In this document: piece by piece, positions 29,246-37,339 of the stretch
How the letters are laid out: each line of letters starts with the position of its first letter
How positions within the stretch are numbered: position 1 is the first letter of the stretch
DNA from: Myxococcales bacterium
GTDB lineage: Bacteria > Myxococcota_A > Polyangia > Nannocystales > Nannocystaceae
DNA length: 42,325 nucleotides
NCBI GenBank assembly: GCA_014240065.1
Contig: JAAZXR010000035.1
Span: 1-42,325, forward strand
Direction: 5' to 3'
Translations under genes and position numbers: made by a program
The notes under the pieces: model-generated
What the model was told of the DNA's origin: nothing
Databases searched by the model: none
What the model saw: only the letters and a program-made list of their open reading frames with translations

Positions 29246-30103
29246 TCAGCCCTGCAACACCGCGAGGATCGCGTTCTTGACGTTCGCGTAGCCCTCTTCC
29301 GTGCTCATATTCGTCGAGATGTCGCCGCCGGGGGCGATATAGTCGGCCAACACGCCCTCGGCGTCGTAGATGTACAGGGAGTCTTTGATCCCACCTTGCT
29401 GGGCCCAGAGGTCGTTGCCTTCCATCCCTTGGAACAGCGGAAACGAGCAACGATCCGTGAGTTGTGCCTGATACTCAGGCGCCTCGTACCCCACCTGGTT
29501 AAGCCCGGCGAAGTATACCTGGTGCCCTTCGAGGTCGAGCTCGATCCTCAGCTCCTCAAATTTGCTCGCCTGCCCTTGGCAGTAGCCGCAGGTGGCCCGC
29601 CACAGCACGACCACCGTCACCGTGCCGAAGAAGGCGTCTTGCAACCCATAGGTTGCTCCGTAGTTGCAACTGTTTGGTTGAAAGTCTTCGGCCGTCCACC
29701 CGACAAAGCTCGCCCCGATGGCCGTGGGGTCTTCCACGTCGCCGTCTCCGTCGCCGTCGCCGTCTCCGTCGCCGTCTCCGTCGCCGTCTCCGTCGCCGTC
29801 TCCGTCTCCGTCTCCGTCGCCGTCTCCGTCCCCATCGCCGTCTCCGTCGCCGTCTCCGTCGCCATCTCCTGCCCCGAGCGCCGGCGGTCCAACACACGCC
29901 CCCTCATCTGCGCCCATGGTGTCACCCGCGTCCATCCCGTCCGTCATCGCGCCGTCCGACGAGGTCCCCGGTGACACGGACGTCGCGGTGTCGGCTCTGT
30001 CCGACGCCCCACACGCGGGGAGCACCAAGGTCAGCAGCGCGGGGACGAACAATCCCCGGATTCCAGCCCATCGGGGCTCTTGTCGATCGTTTAAGTTATC
30101 CAT
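29246..30103 (-). CDS. Thioredoxin-like (redoxin/AhpC-TSA-like) lipoprotein with long Gly-Asp linker
   Basis: This is a 285-residue exported protein. The ATG at 30103 starts a signal ending LVLPAC (Cys31); the frame is open to 30313 but the leader looks non-coding. Residues ~79-122 are 22 consecutive Gly-Asp pairs, encoded by ~132 bp of 6-bp repeats at 29738-29869. The folded part has VVVLWRATCGYCQGQ, with the redox pair C172-G-Y-C175 in the place of the thioredoxin active site, then SFPLFQG and LYIYDAEGVLADYI, typical of TlpA/redoxin strands. Extra Cys residues are at about 146 and 219. The next gene, 6 bp downstream, is a cytochrome c-rhodanese, so this protein probably exchanges electrons or sulfur with it (inference). 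It resembles the WCGPC lipoprotein at 2356 in layout. Confidence 0.87.
   Translation of the reverse strand: MDNLNDRQEPRWAGIRGLFVPALLTLVLPACGASDRADTATSVSPGTSSDGAMTDGMDAGDTMGADEGACVGPPALGAGDGDGDGDGDGDGDGDGDGDGDGDGDGDGDGDGDGDGDGDGDGDVEDPTAIGASFVGWTAEDFQPNSCNYGATYGLQDAFFGTVTVVVLWRATCGYCQGQASKFEELRIELDLEGHQVYFAGLNQVGYEAPEYQAQLTDRCSFPLFQGMEGNDLWAQQGGIKDSLYIYDAEGVLADYIAPGGDISTNMSTEEGYANVKNAILAVLQG
29738..29869 (-). repeat. In-frame 6-bp tandem repeat encoding (Gly-Asp)22
   Basis: On the minus strand GGCGAC and GGAGAC/GGGGAC units alternate without interruption for about 132 bp. Because the unit is 6 bp, slippage changes linker length without breaking the frame. Equivalent but shorter arrays occur in the lipoprotein genes at 2500, 4620, 5445, 40990 and 42195. 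Confidence 0.9.
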
Positions 30104-30194
30104 GGCGAATGGGTCGAAACCTCGATGCGCAGAGGATACCGCAGCCGCGCAGGCACGCCTAGGGGCTCCCCCCCCACGCCCACGGAGCGCCGCG

Positions 30195-31325
30195 TCATCC
30201 GCAGGCGGGGCTGCCAAGGCGTCGCAGATGGCGATAGTGAGAGCGCAACGCGCCACGCAGGGTCGGCACGCAGTGGTACGGCGCCCCAAACTCCCGCGCG
30301 GTGTCTCGCACAATCTCCGCGAGCGCCGGGTAGTGGGTGTGGCTGATCCGCGGGAACAGGTGGTGCACCGCTTGGAAGTTGAGGCCCCCGACGTACCAGG
30401 TCAAGAGTCTGTTGTTCGGGGCAAAGTCCGCCGTGGTCTGAAGCTGGTGCGCCGCCCAGTCCGCGTTCATGGCGCCATCCTCCGGTGCGGGCGCGGGGAA
30501 CTCCACCTCCGTCACGCAATGCGCCAACTGGAACACGACCGAGAGCACCACCCCCTGCACAAACATGACGAACGAAAACATCCCCAGCACGACCAGCGGG
30601 CCATGAAACACGAGCGGCACCCCCAGCGCGAGCGTGAAGAAGAGGAGCTTCCCGCCGAAAAATACAGCGAGCTCCATCCCTTTGGGGCGTGGGATCGTGG
30701 TGTAGCCGACCCTCCCGGTCACGAACGTCATCCAGTCGTCGTACAGAAACCACTTGGGCATGATGAAGCCATACAGCGGCCACATGTACAGATGCTGAAA
30801 GCGATGGAGCGCGCGCCGCGGCTGGGCGGGTGACAACCGGGCGAACACGGCTGTGTCGATGTCGTCGTCAAAGCCGTCGATGTTCGCGTAGGTGTGATGC
30901 AACACGTTGTGCTTGTAGTTCCACACATACGAGCTCGCGCCGAGCAAGTCCACGACCCGGAACGTCCATCGATTCACCCACCCGTGTCGAGAATAGGCGC
31001 GGTGTCCCCCGTCGTGCATGATGCTGAAGCCGGCGCCGGTGCACGCCAAGGCCAACGAGGTCCCTACGAGCACAGCCAACGGGGCGCTCAACTCCGCGAA
31101 CACGAGCGTTCCCCACGACGCTGCGATCCACGACAAGATAATGAGCCCCTTGAGATACAAGCGCGGGTCGTCACGCTTGGCGATTCCCCGAGCCGCGAAG
31201 TGATCGTTCACCCGGGCGTTCAAGGTCTTGAAGAACGCGCCGCTCGGGGCGAAGGTGGGGTGGCCCCACGACGAAGGGGGCGAGGTTGGGACGCGGACAC
31301 GGGCGGACACGGGCGGGGCGGACAT
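30195..31325 (-). CDS. Fatty acid desaturase (acyl-lipid, front-end-like)
   Basis: This is a 376-residue membrane di-iron desaturase. The three His boxes are present: HDGGH (104-108), HNVLHH (139-144) and QAVHH (318-322). Gln in place of the first His of box three is typical of front-end (Delta5/Delta6) desaturases, although the cytochrome b5 domain found in eukaryotic ones is absent. Hydrophobic segments lie at about 58-100 and 220-265, with the boxes on the cytosolic side. The ATG is at 31325. The expected reaction is O2-dependent double-bond insertion in a phospholipid or CoA acyl chain. Some myxobacteria make polyunsaturated fatty acids by desaturation, which fits. The gene stands alone, divergent from the DNA methyltransferase and 92 bp upstream (on the same strand) of the redoxin-like gene. 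Confidence 0.92.
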   Translation of the reverse strand: MSAPPVSARVRVPTSPPSSWGHPTFAPSGAFFKTLNARVNDHFAARGIAKRDDPRLYLKGLIILSWIAASWGTLVFAELSAPLAVLVGTSLALACTGAGFSIMHDGGHRAYSRHGWVNRWTFRVVDLLGASSYVWNYKHNVLHHTYANIDGFDDDIDTAVFARLSPAQPRRALHRFQHLYMWPLYGFIMPKWFLYDDWMTFVTGRVGYTTIPRPKGMELAVFFGGKLLFFTLALGVPLVFHGPLVVLGMFSFVMFVQGVVLSVVFQLAHCVTEVEFPAPAPEDGAMNADWAAHQLQTTADFAPNNRLLTWYVGGLNFQAVHHLFPRISHTHYPALAEIVRDTAREFGAPYHCVPTLRGALRSHYRHLRRLGSPACG

Positions 31326-31742
31326 GGGGAAGACTCGAATCAGCGTCGATGGTGGCGCGCTGAGATGGGGTCACGGTCATCGGTTCGAGCCGACGTGCCA
31401 AGGCAAGACCGGCGCCGTGACGAAGGTATGACCCTGCGGAGACAAATCCGCGACCCCGTAAGGACGTGACCAGCCGCCCTCCCCGGCATCTCACCGACGC
31501 GGTGCGCAATCACGTTCGCGCTCGCGTGTGCGGCGGTCTCTCCGCGAAACAACGAGCCCCTCCGCGCCGGCGCGCACCAGCCCTAGAGCGGGCTTTGACT
31601 TTTGGGTGCGGGCGTGGGGCACTTGGGCCGTGGGGCCCTCGACAGATCGTGTCGCGACAGTCAACGCGTCGCTCCCGTCGAGCGGGCGACGCTCCCCCCG
31701 CCCCGGTCTTCCCACGCATGGTGGCCGACAAAGGAGGGAGCG
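31326..31742. other. Divergent intergenic region between desaturase and DNA methyltransferase
   Basis: This 417-bp stretch has no convincing gene. It contains short GGACACGGGCGG direct repeats near 31295-31320 at the desaturase end and a strong ribosome site, AAGGAGGGAG at 31731-31740, for the methyltransferase. Promoters for both genes should lie here; no clear -10/-35 pair could be picked. Confidence 0.55.
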
Positions 31743-34607
31743 ATGAAGCACCTGCGACCGGCGGACGCGCACGGCCTGCGCCTGCCGGAGTCCTTCGTCG
31801 TCAAGGCGACGGGGCGCTACTACACGGCCATGCCCATCGCCGCGCGCATGTGCAACGAGGCCATCGGCGCCTGGACGCGAGCTGATTTCGTCACCGGTCA
31901 ACAGCTTCGCCTCGCGGACCCCTTCGGAGGCGACGGCCGCTTGATCGCCGCGTGGATCCGCGCGTGGGCGCAGGCCCGGCGCCCCACGGTCAAGTGGCGA
32001 ATCACCGCTTGGGATCTTCACGAGGAGGGCTTGACCGCGGCCGCCTCCCAATTTGAGGACCTTCGCGTGGAGACTGGGCTCGACATCCGATGGGAGCTCG
32101 AGGTCGGCGACGCATTTTGTCTCGCGCGCACAAGGGCGAAGTCGTTCGACGTGCTGGTCTCAAACCCCCCGTGGGAGCTCCTCAAGCCCGACCGCAGAGA
32201 ACTCAAGCTGCTTCCGACCGAGCTCGCGACCTCCTATGTGGACGCCATGCGCGACTACGACGACTTCCTCGCGCGGGCCTACCCCCTCGCCCAGCCCTCC
32301 CGTAAATTCGCTGGATGGGGCACGAACCTCTCGAGGGTCGGCTTCGAAGCGTGTCGAAACCTGGTCCGCGACGACGGCGTCATGGCCGTCGTCATGCCCG
32401 CTTCATTCATGGCCGACGACCTGTCCACGCCGCTGAGACGCGACGTGCTCCGTTCGTCTTGCGTGCGCGCGATCACCTACTACCCGGCGGAGGCGCGGCT
32501 GTTCGAGGGCGCCGACGTCGCCACGATCACCGTGGTGGTAGAGCCGACCCCGGCGCCGAGCATCACCCCCACGCTCACCCGGCTCGATGACGCGCTCGGG
32601 CTCGCCTCTCGCCGCGCGCTCCGACTCACGCTGCCACTGCTCGAAGCCACCGGCTACGTGATTCCCGTGTCGATGGGGGGCGACGCCATGGACGTGCTCA
32701 CGCGGCTAAGCGAGGCCTTCCCAACGTGGGCCAAACTCGAGGGATCCGAATCTACGGCGCTCTGGGCTGGCCGCGAGCTCGACGAGACCCGCAGCCGAGA
32801 CTGGCTGTCGAACGACGCCGCGGGGCCGTGGTTCATCAAGGGGCGCATGATCGACCGCTTCGTCGTCAAGGAGACGCCGACCCAACGCGTCGCCAAGGTC
32901 GGATGGGTGGCGCCCCCGTCCACCGCGTCCACGCGCATCGCGTGGCGTGATGTGTCGCGACCGAGTCAAACACGCCGCGTGATCGCGACGCTGATCGCCC
33001 CTGGCGTCGCCGCGGGCAACTCCCTGGGCGTCGCCTACTTCAAAGACGACGCCCCGCAGCCGCTCCATGCGCTGTTGGGGATCATGTCGTCGCTGGTGTT
33101 CGAGTTTCAGCTCCGCTGTCACCTCGCGACGGGGCACGTCTCGCTGTCCTCCCTCCGGAAGGTGCGGGTGCCGTCGCGAGAGCGCCTCGAGCGCCTCACG
33201 GAGGTTTCCGATGAGGTCGAGGCGTTGCTCGCCGACCCCGAGCGCGACCAAGCCCGACTCGAAGCGCTCGTCGCCATCGACGCCTTTGGTCTGAGCGAAC
33301 AGGAGCTGGTCGCGCTCATGAACGCGTTCCCGCGGCTCTCCCTGCCCCGGCGGGCGGCGATTCTCCGAGAGTATTGTGCGCTCGTCCGAGCCGACGCCCC
33401 GTCCCCCAAGCGGGCCCCCGCCCACCACCAAATTCCCAATCACGCCTCGGCCCGACTAAGCGAACTGGACCTGCGCATGGTCCGCGCCGTGCCGCAAGGG
33501 GGGAACTGGAAGGACATCCCCGAATCGGTCCCCTCCAAGCGCCTCGACCAAATTCGCGAGAGCTTTCGCCGCGGCGAGGGCAGCCGGTCCACCTACTACG
33601 GGCGCCTACGCGCCGACCGGCCCTCCTACACGATCAACACCTACTTCAACCGGCCGGGGAACGGATGCCATATCCACCCGACCCAGGATCGAGTCTTGTC
33701 TCGGCGTGAGGCGGCCCGGCTGCAGAGCTTCCCAGACCGTTTCCGGTTCGTCGGGCCACAGACCGTCGTCAACAAGCAAATCGGCAACGCGGTCCCGCCG
33801 TTGCTCGCCTACCAGCTCGCGGGCACGCTCGGCACCCCGGGTGTCTTCGTCGACCTGTTCTCCGGGGCAGGCGGGCTGGGCCTGGGCTTTCGCTCAGCGG
33901 GTTGGCAGCCCCTCGTCGCCAATGACATCGAACCACGGGCGCTGCAGACCTACCGCCTCAACGTGCACGAAGACACCATCCTTGGAAGCCTCGCGGACCC
34001 CACGATTCGATCCCTGGTGGTGGCGGCGGCGACACGACTCCGAGCGGCCCATCCAGCTGCGCCCTTGTGGATCCTCGGAGGCCCCCCGTGCCAAGGATTT
34101 TCCACCGCAGGCCGCGCGAGGACCATGGACGATCAGCGCAACCTGCTGTTCCACAGCTACTGTGAGATCCTCGACGCGCTGCGACCCGATGGTTTTGTGT
34201 TTGAGAATGTAACCGGCCTCTTGAATATGCGCGGCGGCGAGGTCTTCGCGCAGGTCAAGGAGGCCTTCGCTGCGGTCATGCCACGGGTGGAGGGGTGGGT
34301 GCTGTCGGCGGATCACTACGGCGTGCCGCAGCGACGCAAGCGGGTCTTCCTTGTCGGCGCCACGGCCCCGACGATCGCGTTGGACCCCCCGCCCCCGATC
34401 ACCGCGCACGACGACCAGCCGCCGGTGACGGTTGAGGAGGCCTTCGGAGACCTGCCGCCCTTGACCACGAATCAAGACGGCGTCTCGTCTCCGTACACGA
34501 CGGCCCCCCGAACGATGTACCAGGCGCTGATGCGGGGGCTGATGACCCCCCATGAGTACGTCGAGCACCTCCGCGCCGGACGTCGCTACCGACTCTTAGC
34601 GACCTAA
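31743..34607 (+). CDS. Fused DNA methyltransferase: adenine-type domain plus circularly permuted C5-cytosine domain
   Basis: This is a 954-residue protein. The ATG at 31743 follows AAGGAGGGAGCG, an optimal ribosome site. Domain 1 (about 1-560) is a gamma-type N6-adenine methyltransferase: AdoMet motif DPFGGDG (59-65), catalytic SNPPW (140-144), then a long TaqI/Eco57I-like recognition half. Domain 2 (about 575-954) is a C5-cytosine methyltransferase with motifs in permuted order: recognition/motif IX (QGGNWKDIP, RPSYTINTYF near 628), motif X (GNAVPP, 681-686), then motif I (VDLFSGAGG, from 703), IV (PPCQGF, catalytic Cys783), VI (ENV, Glu821), VIII (QRRKRV, from 863). All catalytic residues are intact. 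From memory, adenine/cytosine fusions occur in the Alw26I/Eco31I/Esp3I family, which modify an asymmetric site on both strands, and permutation is known in M.BssHII. No endonuclease gene is adjacent. Confidence 0.9.
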   Translation: MKHLRPADAHGLRLPESFVVKATGRYYTAMPIAARMCNEAIGAWTRADFVTGQQLRLADPFGGDGRLIAAWIRAWAQARRPTVKWRITAWDLHEEGLTAAASQFEDLRVETGLDIRWELEVGDAFCLARTRAKSFDVLVSNPPWELLKPDRRELKLLPTELATSYVDAMRDYDDFLARAYPLAQPSRKFAGWGTNLSRVGFEACRNLVRDDGVMAVVMPASFMADDLSTPLRRDVLRSSCVRAITYYPAEARLFEGADVATITVVVEPTPAPSITPTLTRLDDALGLASRRALRLTLPLLEATGYVIPVSMGGDAMDVLTRLSEAFPTWAKLEGSESTALWAGRELDETRSRDWLSNDAAGPWFIKGRMIDRFVVKETPTQRVAKVGWVAPPSTASTRIAWRDVSRPSQTRRVIATLIAPGVAAGNSLGVAYFKDDAPQPLHALLGIMSSLVFEFQLRCHLATGHVSLSSLRKVRVPSRERLERLTEVSDEVEALLADPERDQARLEALVAIDAFGLSEQELVALMNAFPRLSLPRRAAILREYCALVRADAPSPKRAPAHHQIPNHASARLSELDLRMVRAVPQGGNWKDIPESVPSKRLDQIRESFRRGEGSRSTYYGRLRADRPSYTINTYFNRPGNGCHIHPTQDRVLSRREAARLQSFPDRFRFVGPQTVVNKQIGNAVPPLLAYQLAGTLGTPGVFVDLFSGAGGLGLGFRSAGWQPLVANDIEPRALQTYRLNVHEDTILGSLADPTIRSLVVAAATRLRAAHPAAPLWILGGPPCQGFSTAGRARTMDDQRNLLFHSYCEILDALRPDGFVFENVTGLLNMRGGEVFAQVKEAFAAVMPRVEGWVLSADHYGVPQRRKRVFLVGATAPTIALDPPPPITAHDDQPPVTVEEAFGDLPPLTTNQDGVSSPYTTAPRTMYQALMRGLMTPHEYVEHLRAGRRYRLLAT

Positions 34608-34652
34608 GCTATCGTGACGTCGCCGGGCCGCCCGCGCTCGGACGTGATCCAT

Positions 34653-35105
34653 ATGCCCGCGACCATCCGAAACATCCTCGCCGTAATGGGAGGGCTCGCC
34701 GTAGGCATGGCCATCAACATGGCCATCATCAAGATCAATTCCTCCGTCCTCTTCCCGGCGCCACCCGGCGCCGACCTCAGCGACACGACGCAGTTGAAGG
34801 CCTACGTCGCCACGCTGCCCGCGTCGGCGTTCTTGGTGGTCATGCTCGCTCACCTCGGGCAGTCCTTCGTCGGCGGCTGGATAGCGGCTCGCGCCGGTGC
34901 TTCGAGGCCGATGCTCCTGGCGATGATCGTCGGCGCGGTCTCACTCTACGGCGGCCTCATGATGATGATGGAGATCCGAGGGCCCACATGGTTCGCCGTG
35001 GAGTTACCCTTGTACCTGGTGGTGGCGTGGCTCGCTGGCGGCATCGAGCGCCGCCGCCGCGCCGCGCAGACTCCCGCCGAGCCCTCGCCGTCTGCGTCCA
35101 CCTGA
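34653..35105 (+). CDS. Small integral membrane protein, unknown function
   Basis: This is a 150-residue protein with four hydrophobic helices (roughly 7-32, 60-85, 90-112, 118-140) separated by short loops; the C-terminus is Arg-rich then Pro/Ser-rich, likely cytosolic. The ATG at 34653 is chosen; a GTG at 34614 would add 13 polar residues. Small polar residues (Gly, Ser) inside the helices and the motif AHLGQSFVGGWIAAR resemble small four-helix proteins of unknown function that I have seen in Bacteroidetes and Myxococcota, but I cannot name a family. It begins 45 bp after the methyltransferase and may share its transcript, yet nothing suggests a restriction role. Confidence 0.75.
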   Translation: MPATIRNILAVMGGLAVGMAINMAIIKINSSVLFPAPPGADLSDTTQLKAYVATLPASAFLVVMLAHLGQSFVGGWIAARAGASRPMLLAMIVGAVSLYGGLMMMMEIRGPTWFAVELPLYLVVAWLAGGIERRRRAAQTPAEPSPSAST

Positions 35106-35125
35106 CACACCGAGCGGACGAGCGC

Positions 35126-35695
35126 TCAGCCGGCGTTCTTCACGACGCGCAGCGTCATGTCGATCTGTTTCACCACGTTGTTGTGAGAGCGGATCGTCGT
35201 CTCAAGCTCCTCCCGGGTCAATTCTCCGCGGGTCGCCTTTCCCAACCACGGCTCATCGAGGTGCATGTTCACCCGCGCCAGCTCAAAGTCGACGCCGAGG
35301 TATAGCGCCAATGGGGTGTTCGCGAGGTTGCGCTCTTGCCAGTCAATATTCGACGTTTTGGAGAACAACATCAGCGTCTCCGGCAAGATCGGTCGAACGT
35401 GGGTAGGATCCGCGAGAAATTCGTCGTGGCGCGGATGCGGCACATGAATCACGATTTCTGCCCCGTCCGCGCACACTCGATACAGCTCTTTCATGATGGT
35501 GAGGAACTGCGCGGTCGTCCCTCCGAGGTGCTCAAGCACGTGGCTCATGAGCACTGTGTCGACGGTGCTGTCGCCCCAGGGCCACGGCGCCTGCTCAAGA
35601 TCTACCACCTCGTCGGGTTCGCACACCTCCGAAATATCCACGTTCACGTAGCCCGCGCGCTTCCGACTCCCACACCCTAGATTCAGTTTGATCAT
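35126..35695 (-). CDS. SAM-dependent methyltransferase-like protein
   Basis: This is a 189-residue soluble protein. The ATG at 35695 opens directly with MIKLNLGCGSRKRAGYVNVDI, the AdoMet-binding motif I of predicted SAM methyltransferases in glycan or lipid clusters; the longer frame to 36046 overlaps the helicase gene end and is rejected. The motif II region is DSTVDTVLMSHVLEHLG, and RVCADGAEIVIHVPHP forms the next strand. The C-terminal ~60 residues (helices with RGELTREELETTIRSHNNVV) are family-specific. The N-terminus is short compared with most class I enzymes, so AdoMet binding starts at residue 3. The substrate is unknown. It converges with the membrane protein gene with a 20-bp gap. 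Confidence 0.82.
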   Translation of the reverse strand: MIKLNLGCGSRKRAGYVNVDISEVCEPDEVVDLEQAPWPWGDSTVDTVLMSHVLEHLGGTTAQFLTIMKELYRVCADGAEIVIHVPHPRHDEFLADPTHVRPILPETLMLFSKTSNIDWQERNLANTPLALYLGVDFELARVNMHLDEPWLGKATRGELTREELETTIRSHNNVVKQIDMTLRVVKNAG

Positions 35696-35856
35696 CGCGT
35701 CCCGTCCATCCCCGCAAGGGTCACCTCCCCTCCGCACGGCCATCATAGCCTGTCGCGCATCACGACCGGGGCACGCCACGGGCGACAGCATCCTGGGCCA
35801 GCAGCACCCACACTGCCAACAGAGGCCATGACCGCCACCCGGGGGGGGCCGCCCGA

Positions 35857-37161
35857 CTACGAGGAGCGGCGACCCGAACCGGCAGAAGACCGGCGTCCGC
35901 CCGACGACCCTCGTCGCCCGCCGCGAGCTCGGTTGCCACGACCGCGGCTCTGGCTCTTGCCTGAGGAGCGCCCCGCGCCGCTCTTGGCACCCCTGCTCCG
36001 AGCGTTGAGGTCGGTCTCCGGGGGCAGCGGCTGCGTCGGCGGGCACGCGTGGTCCACGACCCGCGGGACGTGCTGACCGATCAGTCGCTCAATATCGACG
36101 AGGTAGGGGCGCTCTTCGACGTCACAAAATGACAGCGCGATCCCGGAGCGACCCGCTCGCCCCGTCCGCCCGATCCGGTGGACGTAGGTCTCTGGGACGT
36201 TGGGTAAATCGTAGTTGAACACGTGGCTGACGCCATCGACGTCGATGCCTCGCGCGGCGACATCCGTCGCCACGAGCACCCGTATCTTCCCCTCACGAAA
36301 CCCCTCGAGCGCTCGGACACGAGCGCCCTGCGATTTGTTGCCGTGAATCGCCGCTGCGACCACATTCGCCTTCAAAAGCTGCTTGGTGAGCTTGTTCGCG
36401 CCGTGCTTGGTGCGGGTGAAGACGAGCGCTCGCGACTTGGCCTCGTCACGGAGCAGGTCGACGAGCAGGCGCGCCTTGTCGCTCTTGTCGACGAAGTACA
36501 GGTGTTGCTCCACCGCCTCGGCCGTCGATGAGACCGGGTCCACGTTCACGACCGCGGGGTTGACAAGAAGCTGGTCGGTGAGCCCCATGATCTCAGCCGG
36601 CATCGTGGCCGAGAAGAACAGCGTTTGTCGCTTCTCAGGGAGGTGCTTGATCACGCGCCGCACGTCTGGCAAGAAGCCCATATCCAACATGCGATCCGCC
36701 TCATCGAGGACAAACAACCCTACGTCCTTGAGCGTGAGCGCGCGCCGCTCGAGGAGATCGAGCAGCCTCCCGGGTGTGGCGATGAGCGCGTCGACGCCCG
36801 TCGCCAAGGTCCGCAGTTGGGGCTTGATGTTCACGCCTCCAAACACCACGGTGTGGTCCAGATCCATATTCTTGCCGTAGACGCGGAAGCTCTCCTCGAT
36901 CTGCGCAGCCAGCTCGCGGGTCGGCGTCAACACCAGCGCACGGAGCTTGGGCTCATCTCCCGCCATCGCGTCCAAGCGTTGGATGACCGGCAAGGTGAAG
37001 GCGGCGGTCTTCCCGGTCCCTGTCTGCGCGGTCCCCAAGACATCGCGGCCGGTCAACGCCGGGGGAATCGCCATCTCCTGGATCGGCGTGGGGTTCTCGT
37101 AGCCGGCGGCGTGAACGTTGTCCAGCAGCTCCGGGAGGAGGTCTAGGTCTTGGAACTTCAA
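35857..37161 (-). CDS. rhlE: DEAD-box ATP-dependent RNA helicase, RhlE type
   Basis: This is a 434-residue cytosolic RNA helicase. The Q motif (F3, NPTPIQ), Walker A AQTGTGKT (45-52), PTRELA, ATPGR, DEAD (153-156), SAT (184-186) and HRIGRTGR (about 325) are all present and correctly spaced, so it is active by sequence. The C-terminal ~45 residues are Arg/Gly/Ser-rich, an RNA-binding tail common in RhlE proteins. The likely role is RNA remodelling in ribosome assembly or mRNA decay, often cold-induced. The gene appears monocistronic. RhlE versus SrmB-like naming rests on overall similarity, including MLDMGFLPDVRR after the DEAD box. Confidence 0.95.
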   Translation of the reverse strand: MKFQDLDLLPELLDNVHAAGYENPTPIQEMAIPPALTGRDVLGTAQTGTGKTAAFTLPVIQRLDAMAGDEPKLRALVLTPTRELAAQIEESFRVYGKNMDLDHTVVFGGVNIKPQLRTLATGVDALIATPGRLLDLLERRALTLKDVGLFVLDEADRMLDMGFLPDVRRVIKHLPEKRQTLFFSATMPAEIMGLTDQLLVNPAVVNVDPVSSTAEAVEQHLYFVDKSDKARLLVDLLRDEAKSRALVFTRTKHGANKLTKQLLKANVVAAAIHGNKSQGARVRALEGFREGKIRVLVATDVAARGIDVDGVSHVFNYDLPNVPETYVHRIGRTGRAGRSGIALSFCDVEERPYLVDIERLIGQHVPRVVDHACPPTQPLPPETDLNARSRGAKSGAGRSSGKSQSRGRGNRARGGRRGSSGGRRSSAGSGRRSS

Positions 37162-37339
37162 GTGATGCGTCCTGCTCTTTCGAGCCGCGGCACCATGTCA
37201 CGTCGCTACCAATGACGCAAATTGCCCACGAATCCCCCTAGGGAGCCCGCCGTGGGCGTTTTGAGGCGGCCCGACCATGACCGCACACGCGAGCCCACCA
37301 CGCATCGAAGGTCGAAAGCCGCTGCCGCGACCTCGCGCT

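Noticed and set aside
29556-29897. Arg-rich open frames over the Gly-Asp repeat
   Set aside because: Products of reading the GGCGAC array in other frames (poly-Arg, Ser-Pro), not genes.
31743-34607. Two separate methyltransferase genes rather than one fusion
   Set aside because: The frame is continuous with no stop, restart or ribosome site between the domains, and the C5 part would lack a start before its motif IX.
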